Shown in pieces: positions 11,572 through 21,187 of a DNA stretch of 64,000 nucleotides. Every line of letters starts with the position of its first letter. The first letter of the stretch is position 1. The DNA comes from Cricetomys ansorgei (taxonomy: Eukaryota > Chordata > Mammalia > Rodentia > Nesomyidae): assembly GCA_026225945.1 (NCBI GenBank), contig JAMJFZ010004061.1, forward strand, positions 22,618,001 through 22,682,000, in the 5' to 3' direction. Below the pieces are notes generated by a model that saw only the letters and a program-made list of their open reading frames with translations, was not told the DNA's origin and did no database searches. The position numbers and the translations under genes are program-made.

Positions 11572-11926
11572 TGTGGTGGTTTGAATAAAACATGTCCACC
11601 ATTGGTTTATGGATTTGAATACTTTGTTTCCAGTTTGTGGGGTCTTTGGGAGGTTGTGGAACACTTAGGATATGGAGCCTTGCTGGAGGAAGAATGTTAC
11701 TAAGAGTGGGCTTTGGGAGATTACAGCCTTGTTGTACTTCTAGTTCTTTCCCTCTGCTTCCAGTGTGTGTGTAGTTAAGATGTGATCTCTCAGCTTCTAG
11801 CTTTGGCTGCCTAGACCCACGACTTCCCTGTGATTATGGAATCTTAAGCCAAAATAAACACTTTTACCTATAAGTTGCTTTTGGTCATGATTTTTTTTTT
11901 ACATTAGCGTAAAATAACTAATAACA
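11572..11926 (+). mobile_element. MaLR-like solo LTR
   Basis: It starts TGTGGTGGTTTGAAT and ends in 'aactaataaca', with 'aagccaaaataaac' (AATAAA polyadenylation signal) and 'gttgcttttggtcatga' near the 3' end. These are typical of rodent ERVL-MaLR LTRs, whose exact subfamily I cannot name. It lies inside the L1M, whose sequence resumes directly after it. No internal retroviral region is present. The flanks 'tgtgg' and 'tgttc' may be an eroded 5-bp target duplication. Confidence 0.82.
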
Positions 11927-13020
11927 TGTTCAATTATTTGTTGACTTGTGAAACACAATACTGTTTTTAGATTCTCCTCTACAGTGCTCGAGCCTTCCAA
12001 ATTCCATATAACCTCATCAATGCATATTGTTCCTGCTGTTTTTATGGTACCTCTCAGAGTGGATGTGAGATGACATGTCCTTGTGGTTTTGATTGCACTT
12101 CTCTGTGAACATATTTTCACTTTGATTTTTGTCCTTCGATGTATCTTCTCTGGAGAACTGTCAACTGAGGACTTTCTCAGTTTTTAGAACTTTCTGCCTT
12201 GTGATGATTTTATTGAAGTTCCTTCTACATTTGAGATTCTAATCCTTATTGTGTATATATTTACAAGTATTTTCTCCCAATCTATTGGTTGTCTTTTCCC
12301 TTTGATGATCATTTCCTTTGATGCACAAAAACATCGAAGTTGTATTAAGCATTTAATTTGTATTAAGTCCAATTTATCCATTTTTAAAAAAACTTTTCTT
12401 ACCTTTGCTTTTGGTGCTTTGTCTAAGAAATCATTGTCAAGTGTTGTATCTTTATACTTTTCTGCTGTGTATCTTTTATACATTGTATCATTGGCATCTT
12501 CTATTTAGGTTTATTACTCATTTTAAATGAAGCTTTTCATGTGCTTTGTGGTAAGAATCCAACTTCATTGTTTTTCATGTGTAGTTCCAGGGTTTCTAAG
12601 AAACCATGCTTTCCTCATGGTATTGTCTCAGTAACTTTGTGAAAGATCGTGTGGCCATATTGGCAAGCATTTGAACAGAAGTTTTGGATTCTGCCCATTG
12701 CTTTAAACAGCAGCTTTCTGACAAAGATATAGTGGTCTGCATTGGCACGGTGACATGGTACATCTTGAGAAGAGGAAGTGTGGTCTCTAGTTTTACTTTT
12801 CTTTTTTGGTCCATTTTGGCTATTTGGAGTCTTTTTAGATGCCATGTAATTTTAGGCTACTTTCTCGTTTTTGATAATGAATCTCGTTTAAATTTTAGTA
12901 GAGATTGATTAAGTCTGTCTCTTTGGTTAGTTTTAACACTATTAGAATTTCCAGTATGCAAACATAGGACATCTTCATTTATTTGCATCTTCTTTGATAT
13001 CTTTTACATCTTACCATATT
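11927..13020 (-). mobile_element. L1M LINE, ORF2 3' part
   Basis: It continues the minus-strand L1M after the LTR. Ordered matches include 'tggatgtgagatgacatgtc', 'attttctcccaatctattgg', 'gtccaatttatcca', 'tctaagaaatcattgtcaag', 'ggtaagaatccaacttcatt' and 'attttggctatttggagtc'. The encoded reverse-transcriptase end is destroyed by stops and frameshifts, so short open frames at 12184-12908 are relics without function. Confidence 0.88.
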
Positions 13021-13174
13021 AATAAGGCAATTAGTATATTCCCAAAACATGAAAGCTAAGGGAAAAATCCATAGTCATTTTATTTTTTAACCCAAAGCTC
13101 AAATATATGAAATGCAAGAAGCCTTGAGATCTATTTAATTATTTATTTTCAAAATTGCAATATAATTATAACAT

Positions 13175-13392
13175 TTCTTCCTTCCATTTATTTATTTTTA
13201 TTTTTATGTGTATGGATGTTTTGTCTGCACCTGTGTCTGTGCTTCACATCTATGTAGCCATTATGGAGACCAGAAGAGGGCCCTTGCCCTGGAGTTACAG
13301 TTATAAGCTACCATGTAGATGCTGGGAATCAAACTCAGGTCTCCTGCAAGAGCAGCAAGTGATTTTAAACACTGAGCCATCTCTCTAGTCTG
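13175..13392 (-). mobile_element. B2 SINE
   Basis: Reverse complement of B2: an AT-rich tail (tttatttattttt), 'tatgtgtatggatgttttgt', 'ccagaagagggc', 'atgctgggaatcaaactcag' (B box), 'gagcagcaagtg' and 'ctgagccatctctctag' (A box). The tRNA-derived promoter head is recognisable but diverged. Confidence 0.93.
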
Positions 13393-13544
13393 TTGAAACA
13401 CATTCTGAGTGTATGCCTGTAGTGGGGGTGGGGTAGGAGCAATTCTGTTCAGAAATTGAGATATTCCACATTGGGAATACTAAAGAAAGATTGAGAAAAA
13501 AAATGCCGTCATCATAATTTATGGTGGGTGACCCATTTGTAAAG

Positions 13545-13690
13545 GTTCAATTTCATTGCCATTGTTTTATGAAAGAAGATATGGAGGCACTAAGAGGCTA
13601 AGGTAAGGTGTCTAAAATAAGAAAGCCAGAAGATGGATGTCTGACTTTTGAGTCATAGTCTCAGAGCTCTTATGTCTGTTTCTTTCCCTC
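13545..13690 (-). mobile_element. MIR SINE fragment
   Basis: 'gcactaagaggctaaggtaag' and the following 'gatggatgtctgacttttgag' resemble the reverse complement of the MIR core and 5' part. Ancient, with loose borders. Confidence 0.5.
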
Positions 13691-14209
13691 GACTCTCCCA
13701 TTTCTACTACTGTCATTGACAGTAGAGTCGGGGAAACGTGAGGCAACAAGGTGCCTCATACTTTCCAGTTACTGAGAATCGAGTTAGTGAAGGGAACCAA
13801 GTGAAGGGCTTTGAATGCCTCACTTAATTGATTCCTTCCAAAAGCTGAGAAGCAGGCATTCTTTCTGTTCCTGAGTCAAAAATTGTCAAAAGGCTAATTA
13901 TGAGCCAAAGCAAAGAAGCCAAGTGCACCAGGTTTCAACTTGAGCTTCATGAACGTGACTGGACTGGGTGATGGAAATCAAGTTAGATTCATTCAGATTT
14001 CTCCATCCACTGAAATGCAAGGCACCCTAATGCTGGCTACTGAAAAGTCTTCTAAAAGCCAAAGTAACAGGAATTCTACATTCAAGTTGTTTTCAAACAG
14101 GTGGGAGGGAATATAAGTGTGTCTATGTTGAGCAGGTGGGAGACGATTATTAAAATACCAGTTCCTGAAAAGTTCTGATTCGAAATAGATTATCACTATG
14201 ACATGTGTC
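13691..14209. other. No repeat recognised; small hairpin
   Basis: A 9-bp inverted repeat with a 1-nt loop lies at 13707-13725 (ctactgtca/tgacagtag). Around 13810-13890 there is a weak MIR-like resemblance that I did not accept. Nothing else is seen. Confidence 0.4.
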
Positions 14210-14382
14210 TTAAACCCCTGTGTGTATGTGTGTGTGACCAGTGAGCCTTCTGAATCTTAGCTCTGCTTTCCTAACATTGGGATTACAAGCATGTGCCACA
14301 TGCCTGGCTTTTTCATAATGGATGTAGGTGTTGAACTCAAGTTCTCATGCTTACGTTATCCACTACGCTGTCTCCTCAGTCC
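14210..14382 (-). mobile_element. B4 SINE
   Basis: 'accagtgagccttctgaatc', 'attgggattacaagcatgtg', 'gttgaactcaagttctcatg' and 'ctgtctcctcagtcc' give the reverse complement of both halves of B4: B1-like part, then tRNA-like head. A (TG)n patch at 14220-14238 flanks the tail side. Confidence 0.8.
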
Positions 14383-14654
14383 ACGAGTATCAACTTCTAC
14401 TCTCCAGCTTAACACACAGAAGACAACTCTGTCATACTTTAATTTTAAAAGGATGATTTCAGAGATCTCTTAGTACTGACCATTAAAATTCTAGCAATAA
14501 TTATCACTCTATTGAATCTCCAGTAAGAGTCAAGAGAAGATAGTTAGTTCTTTCACAGAGAGTACAGTGGGCCAGACAATCCTTTCTGAGAGTTACAGCA
14601 TAAAGGGAGAAAGATTGGGTGGCTGAAGTCCTAGGGGGTCACAAGCCATTCACA

Positions 14655-14810
14655 TCAGTATCTTCTCTGTGCCTTATCCCTAGTCTACACTGTAGGGGAC
14701 ATAATCATAACTATCTTACAAGATTTCTGGGAAAATTAATTGATTTAATAACTACCACAAGGCCACAGTGTCTGAGAGTCAACTTACTCAATGAATATTA
14801 TTTGGGAATG
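14655..14810 (+). mobile_element. MIR SINE
   Basis: The MIR order is visible from the core to the 3' end: 'tctctgtgccttatccctag', 'ataatcataactatcttaca', 'ttgatttaataactacc' and 'tactcaatgaatattat' (the 'gctcaataaatgtt' end). Confidence 0.65.
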
Positions 14811-15174
14811 AAAGATAAGAAACATTACTTTCATTTTCTCTGTGAAAACAAAGAAAAACAACAAAAAAACAAAGAAAAAAAACTCCATCATTTATATAAT
14901 TTCCACAAGGTCAAGTTGCTAACTTGACTGTATCCAAGAAACTGACTACTTATCTGTCTTGTGCACCTGTCCTTACTGATAAAAATAATCTTTTATGTTC
15001 CTCTTGTTTCTTCCACACATAAACTGTGTCCTAAAAATTAGGGAAAGAATAAACACACATCGGTGGTAGTAATAAAAAGCACGTTGGAAACTCTGAACAT
15101 AAAACACCTAAAAATCCAGAGAAAAGGTGATCAAAAATTATTAATTTGATATTACTAACAGTGATTTACTTTAT
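14811..15174. other. A-rich patch; otherwise no feature
   Basis: An A-rich patch with CAA/AAAC units lies at 14846-14881. The rest is unrecognised. Confidence 0.45.
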
Positions 15175-15412
15175 ACTTTATTTTTCTCTTGTATAATACA
15201 TATACATAATACATGTATAATGCAGTTTTCCCTCCCTCCATTCCTCCAAGTCCCCCACTTCCCCTCTCCCCAAATGTCACTCCTTCTCCACTTCCCTTTA
15301 GAAAGGAACAGCCATCCCAGAGATATCAGTCAAACATGGCATAACACGATAAAATAAGAAGACACAAACTCTCATATCATGGCTGGATTCAAACAATCAA
15401 ACAACTAGTAAT
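15175..15412 (-). mobile_element. Rodent L1 (Lx-like) 3' UTR fragment
   Basis: 'ccctccctccattcctccaa', 'ccccttctccccaaatg'-like pyrimidine blocks, 'cagagatatcagtcaaacat', 'ggcataacacgataaaataag' and 'ctcatatcatggctgg' match the reverse complement of the 3' UTR of rodent Lx/L1 elements. The rodent-specific 3' UTR supports a muroid source. 5'-truncated, non-coding. Confidence 0.83.
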
Positions 15413-15424
15413 TACACAGATTAA

Positions 15425-15450
15425 TTTTTAAAACATTTATTTTATTTTAA

Positions 15451-15522
<72 letters not shown>

Positions 15523-15712
15523 GGAGAGAGAGAGAGAGAGAGGGGTGGGGTGCTGCAGTTTCTAAAGGAGCCCAGAAGAGCGTAGCCAATCCTCTGGAGC
15601 TGAAGTTACAGGTGGTTGGTTGTGAGCCGCCTAATGTGGGTTCTGGGAATCAAATTCAGAGCCTATGAAAGAGCTGTTGGTGTTCTGAACTACTGAGCCA
15701 TCTCGGCAATCT
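15425..15712 (-). mobile_element. B2 SINE with expanded tail repeats
   Basis: Reverse-complement B2: a T-rich tail, then (TG)n and (GA)n, 'gcccagaagagcg', 'gctgaagttacaggtggttg', 'gtgagccgcctaatg', 'gggttctgggaatcaaattc' and 'actgagccatctcggc'. The simple repeats sit between the tail and the body. Confidence 0.92.
15453..15541. repeat. (TG)n(GA)n microsatellite inside B2
   Basis: About 25 TG units with one interruption are followed by about 18 GA units. The short + strand open frame here encodes only Cys/Val then Arg/Glu runs. Confidence 0.97.
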
Positions 15713-18569
15713 GTCAACAGTTTAGTTTTAAATATTAATCCAGGCATTTGAGTTAGGTGAAAATACATTTGACGTTCTGTATGTTTTATGAATTTATGTT
15801 CTTCAGGTTTCCCCTACCCAAGTTTAGAAAAGGCATATCAGCGGCATCTCATTTCTGCAGGATAATTAATAAATGACCTTAAAAGTCTTTAGATGTGTGT
15901 CTCTCCATTTCAGTTTTGGGCAGATTTCCTAAGGGAATCACCAATAACATATGCACAAATTATTTACAAAGTTTAAAAGGCTTTGTTTTTAATTTGGATG
16001 GTTAAAGACATCATAAGTATTTGACAGTCTGGATTGTTTCAGTAAATAATGGCTATTAGAGAACATTTATGGGGAGAATGATTAATGGCATATAAAGATG
16101 TTTGTAATTAGTTTCAGCACAGAGTATGAAGCACCACACAGTCCATATGCCATTTTAATAAAACTTGTGGAAATTTATTTCCTTTGATAAATTCCAAGTA
16201 TGTGTAAGAGTTAAGTATTTTATCCATGGTTTAAAGTACTAAAAGAGGTTTCATTCAAACATAACTAATGTATACATCACATCCCTAATTATGCAAGATT
16301 TCTGACATAATCTTTAATAATGCAGTCAGCAGTTATAATACACATCATTTATTTTTGTCTTTTCCTTATGATATAAGTGATGACTAGATAAAATCCAAGT
16401 GGTAAAAGATACACTACCACAAATTACTTGACTGTTAAAATATTTTTCAGTTATCTTAAAGTTATAGCCAGCATGTTCTGTCTTTAGCATTCTTGATGAA
16501 ATAGCTCTAACCTCAAAGAAAGAAATATCATTGACCATGGCCTGGGAATGTGAACGAGGATTTGGGTTTCCACAAATGCCATGTTTGAATGTGTTATTAG
16601 TTCAAAGAAAGTTTATAGTAATATAGCAAAGAGTATAATAAATCAATCAAAACTCTTAGACAGTACATCGGTTGGTACATCATGTAGGCACGGTATGAAA
16701 AAGCAGGGAAATGTCATCTACAAGCCTCAGATTTTATCTGATGGCATTCTTGATCTTTTGGTTGATAGAAACTAACAGGTTTTTTTTTTTTTGTACAATA
16801 TAAAGGGTTTATCTAATGGTCACAAAGATGTTAGGTTACATATAGAACTGGATAACACTTGCCATCTAAAGGTGATAAAAATGATCTGAGAAAACTTATT
16901 TTTAGACCTGCAGCATTCCAACCTCTTCACATCACTGAATCTCAAATCCATCAACCTGCCCTTTGGAATCACAGATCCTTTATAGGAATTCTTACTCACA
17001 GTATCAATAATGTTGTCTTTTTTTCTTATCCTTCATTTTATAAAACAAGATCCAACACTTATATCATCCATATACTGTTTAAATCATACTCAAAGTGTAT
17101 GATGCTGACTGGGTAGACCAGATAGATGAAAGATTCAGCCATGATTGTACATCTCTGTCCTGAGCTGATATGCATAGCCTTAATTTACTTGATACGTGAT
17201 AATTTGAGCTTTAGGAGCAGTAACTAAGCACAGAATAAAAACAAAATGTTAAAGTCAAGAGTAGTCTTTATACACAGACAAAGCTTTTTGAATCTTTTAA
17301 TTATGTTAAAAGAAAGAATTTTTGTAGAGAAATGGATCAGGAGATACAGAATTGAAGTCATCAATTGAAGGGGAACTAAGAGGAATTACAAAGTCAGAGA
17401 GTGGATTGGGTACAGGCCATAGGGCTGAGAGCACATTGATAAAACTAAACTTATCAGAATTGAGAAACTTCAAAAATGTTTCCAGATATCAGGGATTCAG
17501 ATGTCTAGGGCAAGACCTGCCTTGTGGAGATCCCCTGCCTTTAAAGGTTAGAACAGGTCCTTCCCATCAAGCAGAAATCTACTCTTGAAGGTGAGGATGG
17601 TTTCATGAGTTTTACTGTATAAATGTGAGAAACTGGCAGAAGCTGACAGCTACAAATAGAGAAATGGTCAGCCTCCCTAGTGGTAGAGCCCATGCTGAGG
17701 GGCAGGGTGGAGAATGATAAAAAACGAAAGGCTCTTTCTCAACCTGTACTTTCCAGTTGTCTCACGTGGGAAGGAAATACTTAGGGACCAATCACAAATG
17801 AGGAGATGGCTCCCTGAATTCAGCCACAGTATCATAAACAAGAAGAGGTAAGTGGCTCTTGAGTTGAATGACAACACCTTATGCAGAAAGCAATGCATTT
17901 GTATAAGTAGGCAGAAAAAAAAAAAAAGGAAGAAGAAACCTAGCACGTACTCTAACATATTCACCGAGGTTATTCCTCCAGGTGAGGAAAAGAAAATATG
18001 TAACTGACTTAATATTCTTAGTGTTTCTGGCATTTTTCAACTTTAAAAACTGACTATTTTTCTTCCATTACAGAAAAGAGCTAACTCAATTACCAGCGTG
18101 TTAAATGATATCATCTAATATTTAGATGTAAAAGCTTCTGGTATATTTGCAGGGCTTTTCAGAATAAAAATTCTCATTTGCACTAATTCCCCTACTGGCA
18201 TCAGGAATAAAACACAAACTTCTATTTCCCTGGCTAAACAATGATAAATGAGGAACATATGGACATGCACCATGAGACTAATGAATGATTTTCTCTCTTT
18301 GAATGTAGTAATACTTGTTTGAAAGAGGCTAGTATGGGACTTCTATAAGGTTATGAGATCAAAACCAGGTATTAATTAACTGGTTAAAAAAACTGGCAAG
18401 ACTATTCACTATGAAAACTAGAAAAAATATTTGTTAGAGAAAAGAATATCCCTTAAAGGACATTAAAATCTAAAAAATTATAGGCATTGCTATAGTTGGT
18501 TTCTATTATGTCTTCCAGTGTTTGTCTTAGTTTGATGAATGTATCCATTCCTTCTTTATTAATACTACA
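15713..18569. other. No feature recognised (2.9 kb)
   Basis: A long AT-rich stretch with no SINE, LINE 3' end or LTR that I recognise. T-run at 16780-16792 and A-run at 17917-17930. The 118-codon minus-strand frame at 17677-18033 includes the A-run as poly-Phe and has no domain. Confidence 0.45.
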
Positions 18570-18775
18570 AACACAGTGATTACTTATTAAGAACTTGCTA
18601 CTTTCTCTATATATAATATGAGATGCTTTTGAGACCTTCTCTTCATAGCAATCTTGTGAGACTGGTGCTTTTCCCTTTGTGTACTTTTGTGTGTGCTCAG
18701 CATAAATGGTTTAACCACTTTGCCAATGATCTACAGCAAAGACAGAGCCAGAGGCTCAAAGGAGCTTAATTTCTT
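18570..18775 (-). mobile_element. MIR SINE
   Basis: Blocks resemble the reverse complement of nearly full-length MIR: 'cttattaagaacttgctac', 'gaccttctcttcatagcaat', 'cttgtgagactggtgct' and 'aaagacagagccagaggctc'. Very diverged. Confidence 0.5.
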
Positions 18776-19059
18776 AAGTGTCATGTATTATTACAATACA
18801 ATATCATGTTATTAATCAGTTTATGTTGTTCTCTATCTGAGCTGTTCAAACTCTATTACAATGTTAATCACTTTGAGGCCTTACATTGATCAATCTAAGA
18901 CTTAATTATTTGTGTTCTCATTGTGTTACTTCTGTAGCTTGTTGTATGACAAGGCTTCTAATTTCCAAAGAATAATAAGAAAGCCAGATTCTACATATAA
19001 AATTAACCTTTTACAGAGAACATTAAATGCTCAATTAGTTTACTTTAAATTGTGAAATG

Positions 19060-19250
19060 TTGGGCCAGAAAGATGGTTCACTGGGTAAAGGCACCTGCCA
19101 TCCTGCCTGAAGATCTGAGTTTGAACACATATGGTGGAAGCAGAGAACTAATGTCCTTAAATTCTGATCTTCATACTTACTTACAATGCACATATACTTA
19201 TATATATTCACACACAAATAAACATAGGTGATTAAATAAAAAATTATACA
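19060..19250 (+). mobile_element. B3 SINE
   Basis: 'ggccagaaagatggttcact', 'gggtaaaggcacctgcca', 'gaagatctgagtttgaac' and 'atggtggaagcagagaac', followed by a CA/TA-rich AT tail with AAATAAA. Typical B3 layout; the promoter boxes are mutated. Confidence 0.87.
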
Positions 19251-19419
19251 ATTTAAAAAATACCCTGCAGTGCTGGGGAGGGGGAAGCTTTATACTCAGG
19301 CAAAGGTCTGTTTGTGGGACCCCTACCTCTTGATGAATGTCAACCTCTCCAGCCACTTTGTCTAAAAATTGCATGTCTATGTGATTATGATATGCGTAGT
19401 CACAGTTGTGTATGCAGGG

Positions 19420-19690
19420 CTTCACACACCTACGTGCCTGTTGAGAGTCAAAACTGATGTCAAGTATCTTTTGTGATTGATGTTCTTCTGATATATTGAT
19501 GCATGGCCTCTCACTAAACCTGGAGCCCACAATTTCCACCTAGTCTACCTAACGAGGTTGCCCAATGGATCCCTGAATCTGCCTCCCATGAGCCAATATT
19601 ACAATGCTTGTCTGCCTCTTATGTGAGCTCTAGGGATCTGGCGCTTACCGAGCAAGCACTTTATCCACTGAGCCAGCTCTCCAGTCCAGT
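19420..19690 (-). mobile_element. B4 SINE, near full length
   Basis: 'gcatggcctctcactaaacc', 'tggagcccacaatttcc', 'cctagtctacctaacgagg', 'ccctgaatctgcctcc', 'gcaagcactttatccactg' and 'agccagctctccagtcc' run through the reverse complement of B4 from the B1-like end to the tRNA-like head. Confidence 0.83.
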
Positions 19691-20149
19691 CCTTCACTTT
19701 GATGCAAGAAGTTTCCTATAACTACAAGCCTGTACCAGATGCCAACAACAATAGTGTTACTTCTCTGTTACCCTGCAGCCACCAAACCAATCATCGAGCT
19801 CCTTCCCAGGGGTTCACAACCCATTTCTGACTGTGAAGATCTATCCACATGCAACATGAAGCCCCAACAAAGCACTCATTTAAAACTGATACAAAAGATG
19901 AAAGACCTTTGGATTCAGATGAAAGAATGAACTGTAAGTATGTTGATGGTTCTTCCCAAAGAGAGTAGATGTTCTAGCATCAACTTTGGGTTAAAAGAGG
20001 ATTCTGTGACAAGACTTGGAAACTCAGCCTAATGTTGTGGATAAAGAATGTATTAGGCATTCCTTCTGTGTTCCCTGTCAATCCGGGTCTGTATGGAGGT
20101 TAGACATGTGGGCAGGTAAAAGGAATCTGTTTTCACATGCACAGAGGGA
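19691..20149. other. No feature recognised
   Basis: Nothing supported beyond short open frames without domains. Confidence 0.4.
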
Positions 20150-20440
20150 ATGAAGGAGAGGCCTGTAACTGACCTCTTGCACTTGTAACTGAACTCTTGC
20201 TTTTTAGTTTGTAACTGAAATCTTCACTCCTGGTTCTCCTGCCCTGTTTGTAACTGAAAGCTCGAGTTTTCTCTCTACTTTGCTTTAATTGGAGGCTGTT
20301 CTCCTGCCCTGAAAACATCTCTTCCTTACACTGGAAAGCTGCTTGGAACTGAATGTCCTTATCTGTCTGAAGCCTGGAGAACTGAACTAACATCTATCTG
20401 AGAGCACTGAACTAACATCTGTATCTTCTATCCCACTAAC
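20150..20440. repeat. GTAACTGA-rich degenerate repeat
   Basis: The motif 'tgtaactga' recurs about every 18-35 bp (20164, 20184, 20210, 20248), followed by CTGAACT-rich sequence ('actgaactaacatct' twice). It resembles the larger CTGACT/GTAACTGA-rich tract at 30.1-30.75 kb and is probably part of the same dispersed rodent repeat, whose name I do not know. Confidence 0.6.
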
Positions 20441-20786
20441 TTTCCTCTAGCATGAGCTGAATCCTGCCTGCTCTTTCCACCATTGTCACTGTCAACTGCC
20501 ACTACCTCTTTTATTCCCTAAGGTGTTCCCAGAAGTCCAGGCAGCATACCATCATAAGGAAGGCTGCACAGGACAGACTTCAAAACATCATGCTACAGAG
20601 GCCAGCCAACTAAGGAAATATAAATAACCTTGTGGACCATAATATTCATTTTCACAAAATGATTAAGGAAAATAATGAGGAAAAGTCTAGCTCTTTGTTC
20701 ACATTCAGACTCAACTATGCCACAAAACAAATGAAGGGAGCCATCCTGAATGCCCCCAATATTAAGATGAGAGTTGAGAGTAGTTG

Positions 20787-21187
20787 AAACACTGTTTATC
20801 TTCAACTTGACAACATTTGGAATCCAGTTGTCTAGGAGAAAAGCCTCCAGGAAAATCTGTGAAAGGGTTATTTATCCTCTGGGTATACTTGTGAGGGATT
20901 ATCTTGATTAGATCCATTGATATGAGAAGACTCATCTTAAATGTGGGCAGGACTATGCCTTAGGAAGGGATTGTGGATTGTATAAAATGGAGAAAGTGAA
21001 CTGATCACGCATGGCTCTCTGCTTCCTGATTATAGGTTCAATATGGCCAGTTTCTTCAAATTCCTGCTGCCTTAACTTGCCTTCCATGATGGACTGTACC
21101 CTGGATCTGAGAGCTGAAGACCCTTTCTTCCTTGAATTGTGTTTGCTAGGATAGTTTATTGCTGCAATAGGCAACATAACTAAGACA
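20787..21187 (+). mobile_element. Rodent LTR-like repeat
   Basis: 'ttcaacttgacaacatttgg', 'gagggattatcttgattaga', 'tgtgggcaggactatgcc', 'ccatgatggactgtaccc' and the end 'acataactaagaca' form the ordered signature of a rodent solo LTR of ERVL/MaLR type. The usual polyadenylation region is mutated. No internal region. Confidence 0.72.

Noticed and set aside
12184..12908. Several short frames that could suggest reverse-transcriptase exons
   Set aside because: They are relics of the minus-strand L1M, broken by stops and frameshifts.
13320..13392. tRNA-like A/B boxes
   Set aside because: They belong to the B2 head. The same applies to the B3 and B4 heads; no sequence folds as a complete tRNA with acceptor stem by eye.
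13810..13900. Possible additional MIR on the minus strand
   Set aside because: Only short scattered words agree, below what I accept without an alignment.
17677..18033. 118-codon minus-strand frame with a hydrophobic run
   Set aside because: The hydrophobic run is the translation of an A-run. No homology, splice context or conservation evidence.
19198..19539. 113-codon minus-strand frame
   Set aside because: Overlaps the B3 tail and a B4; no recognisable protein.
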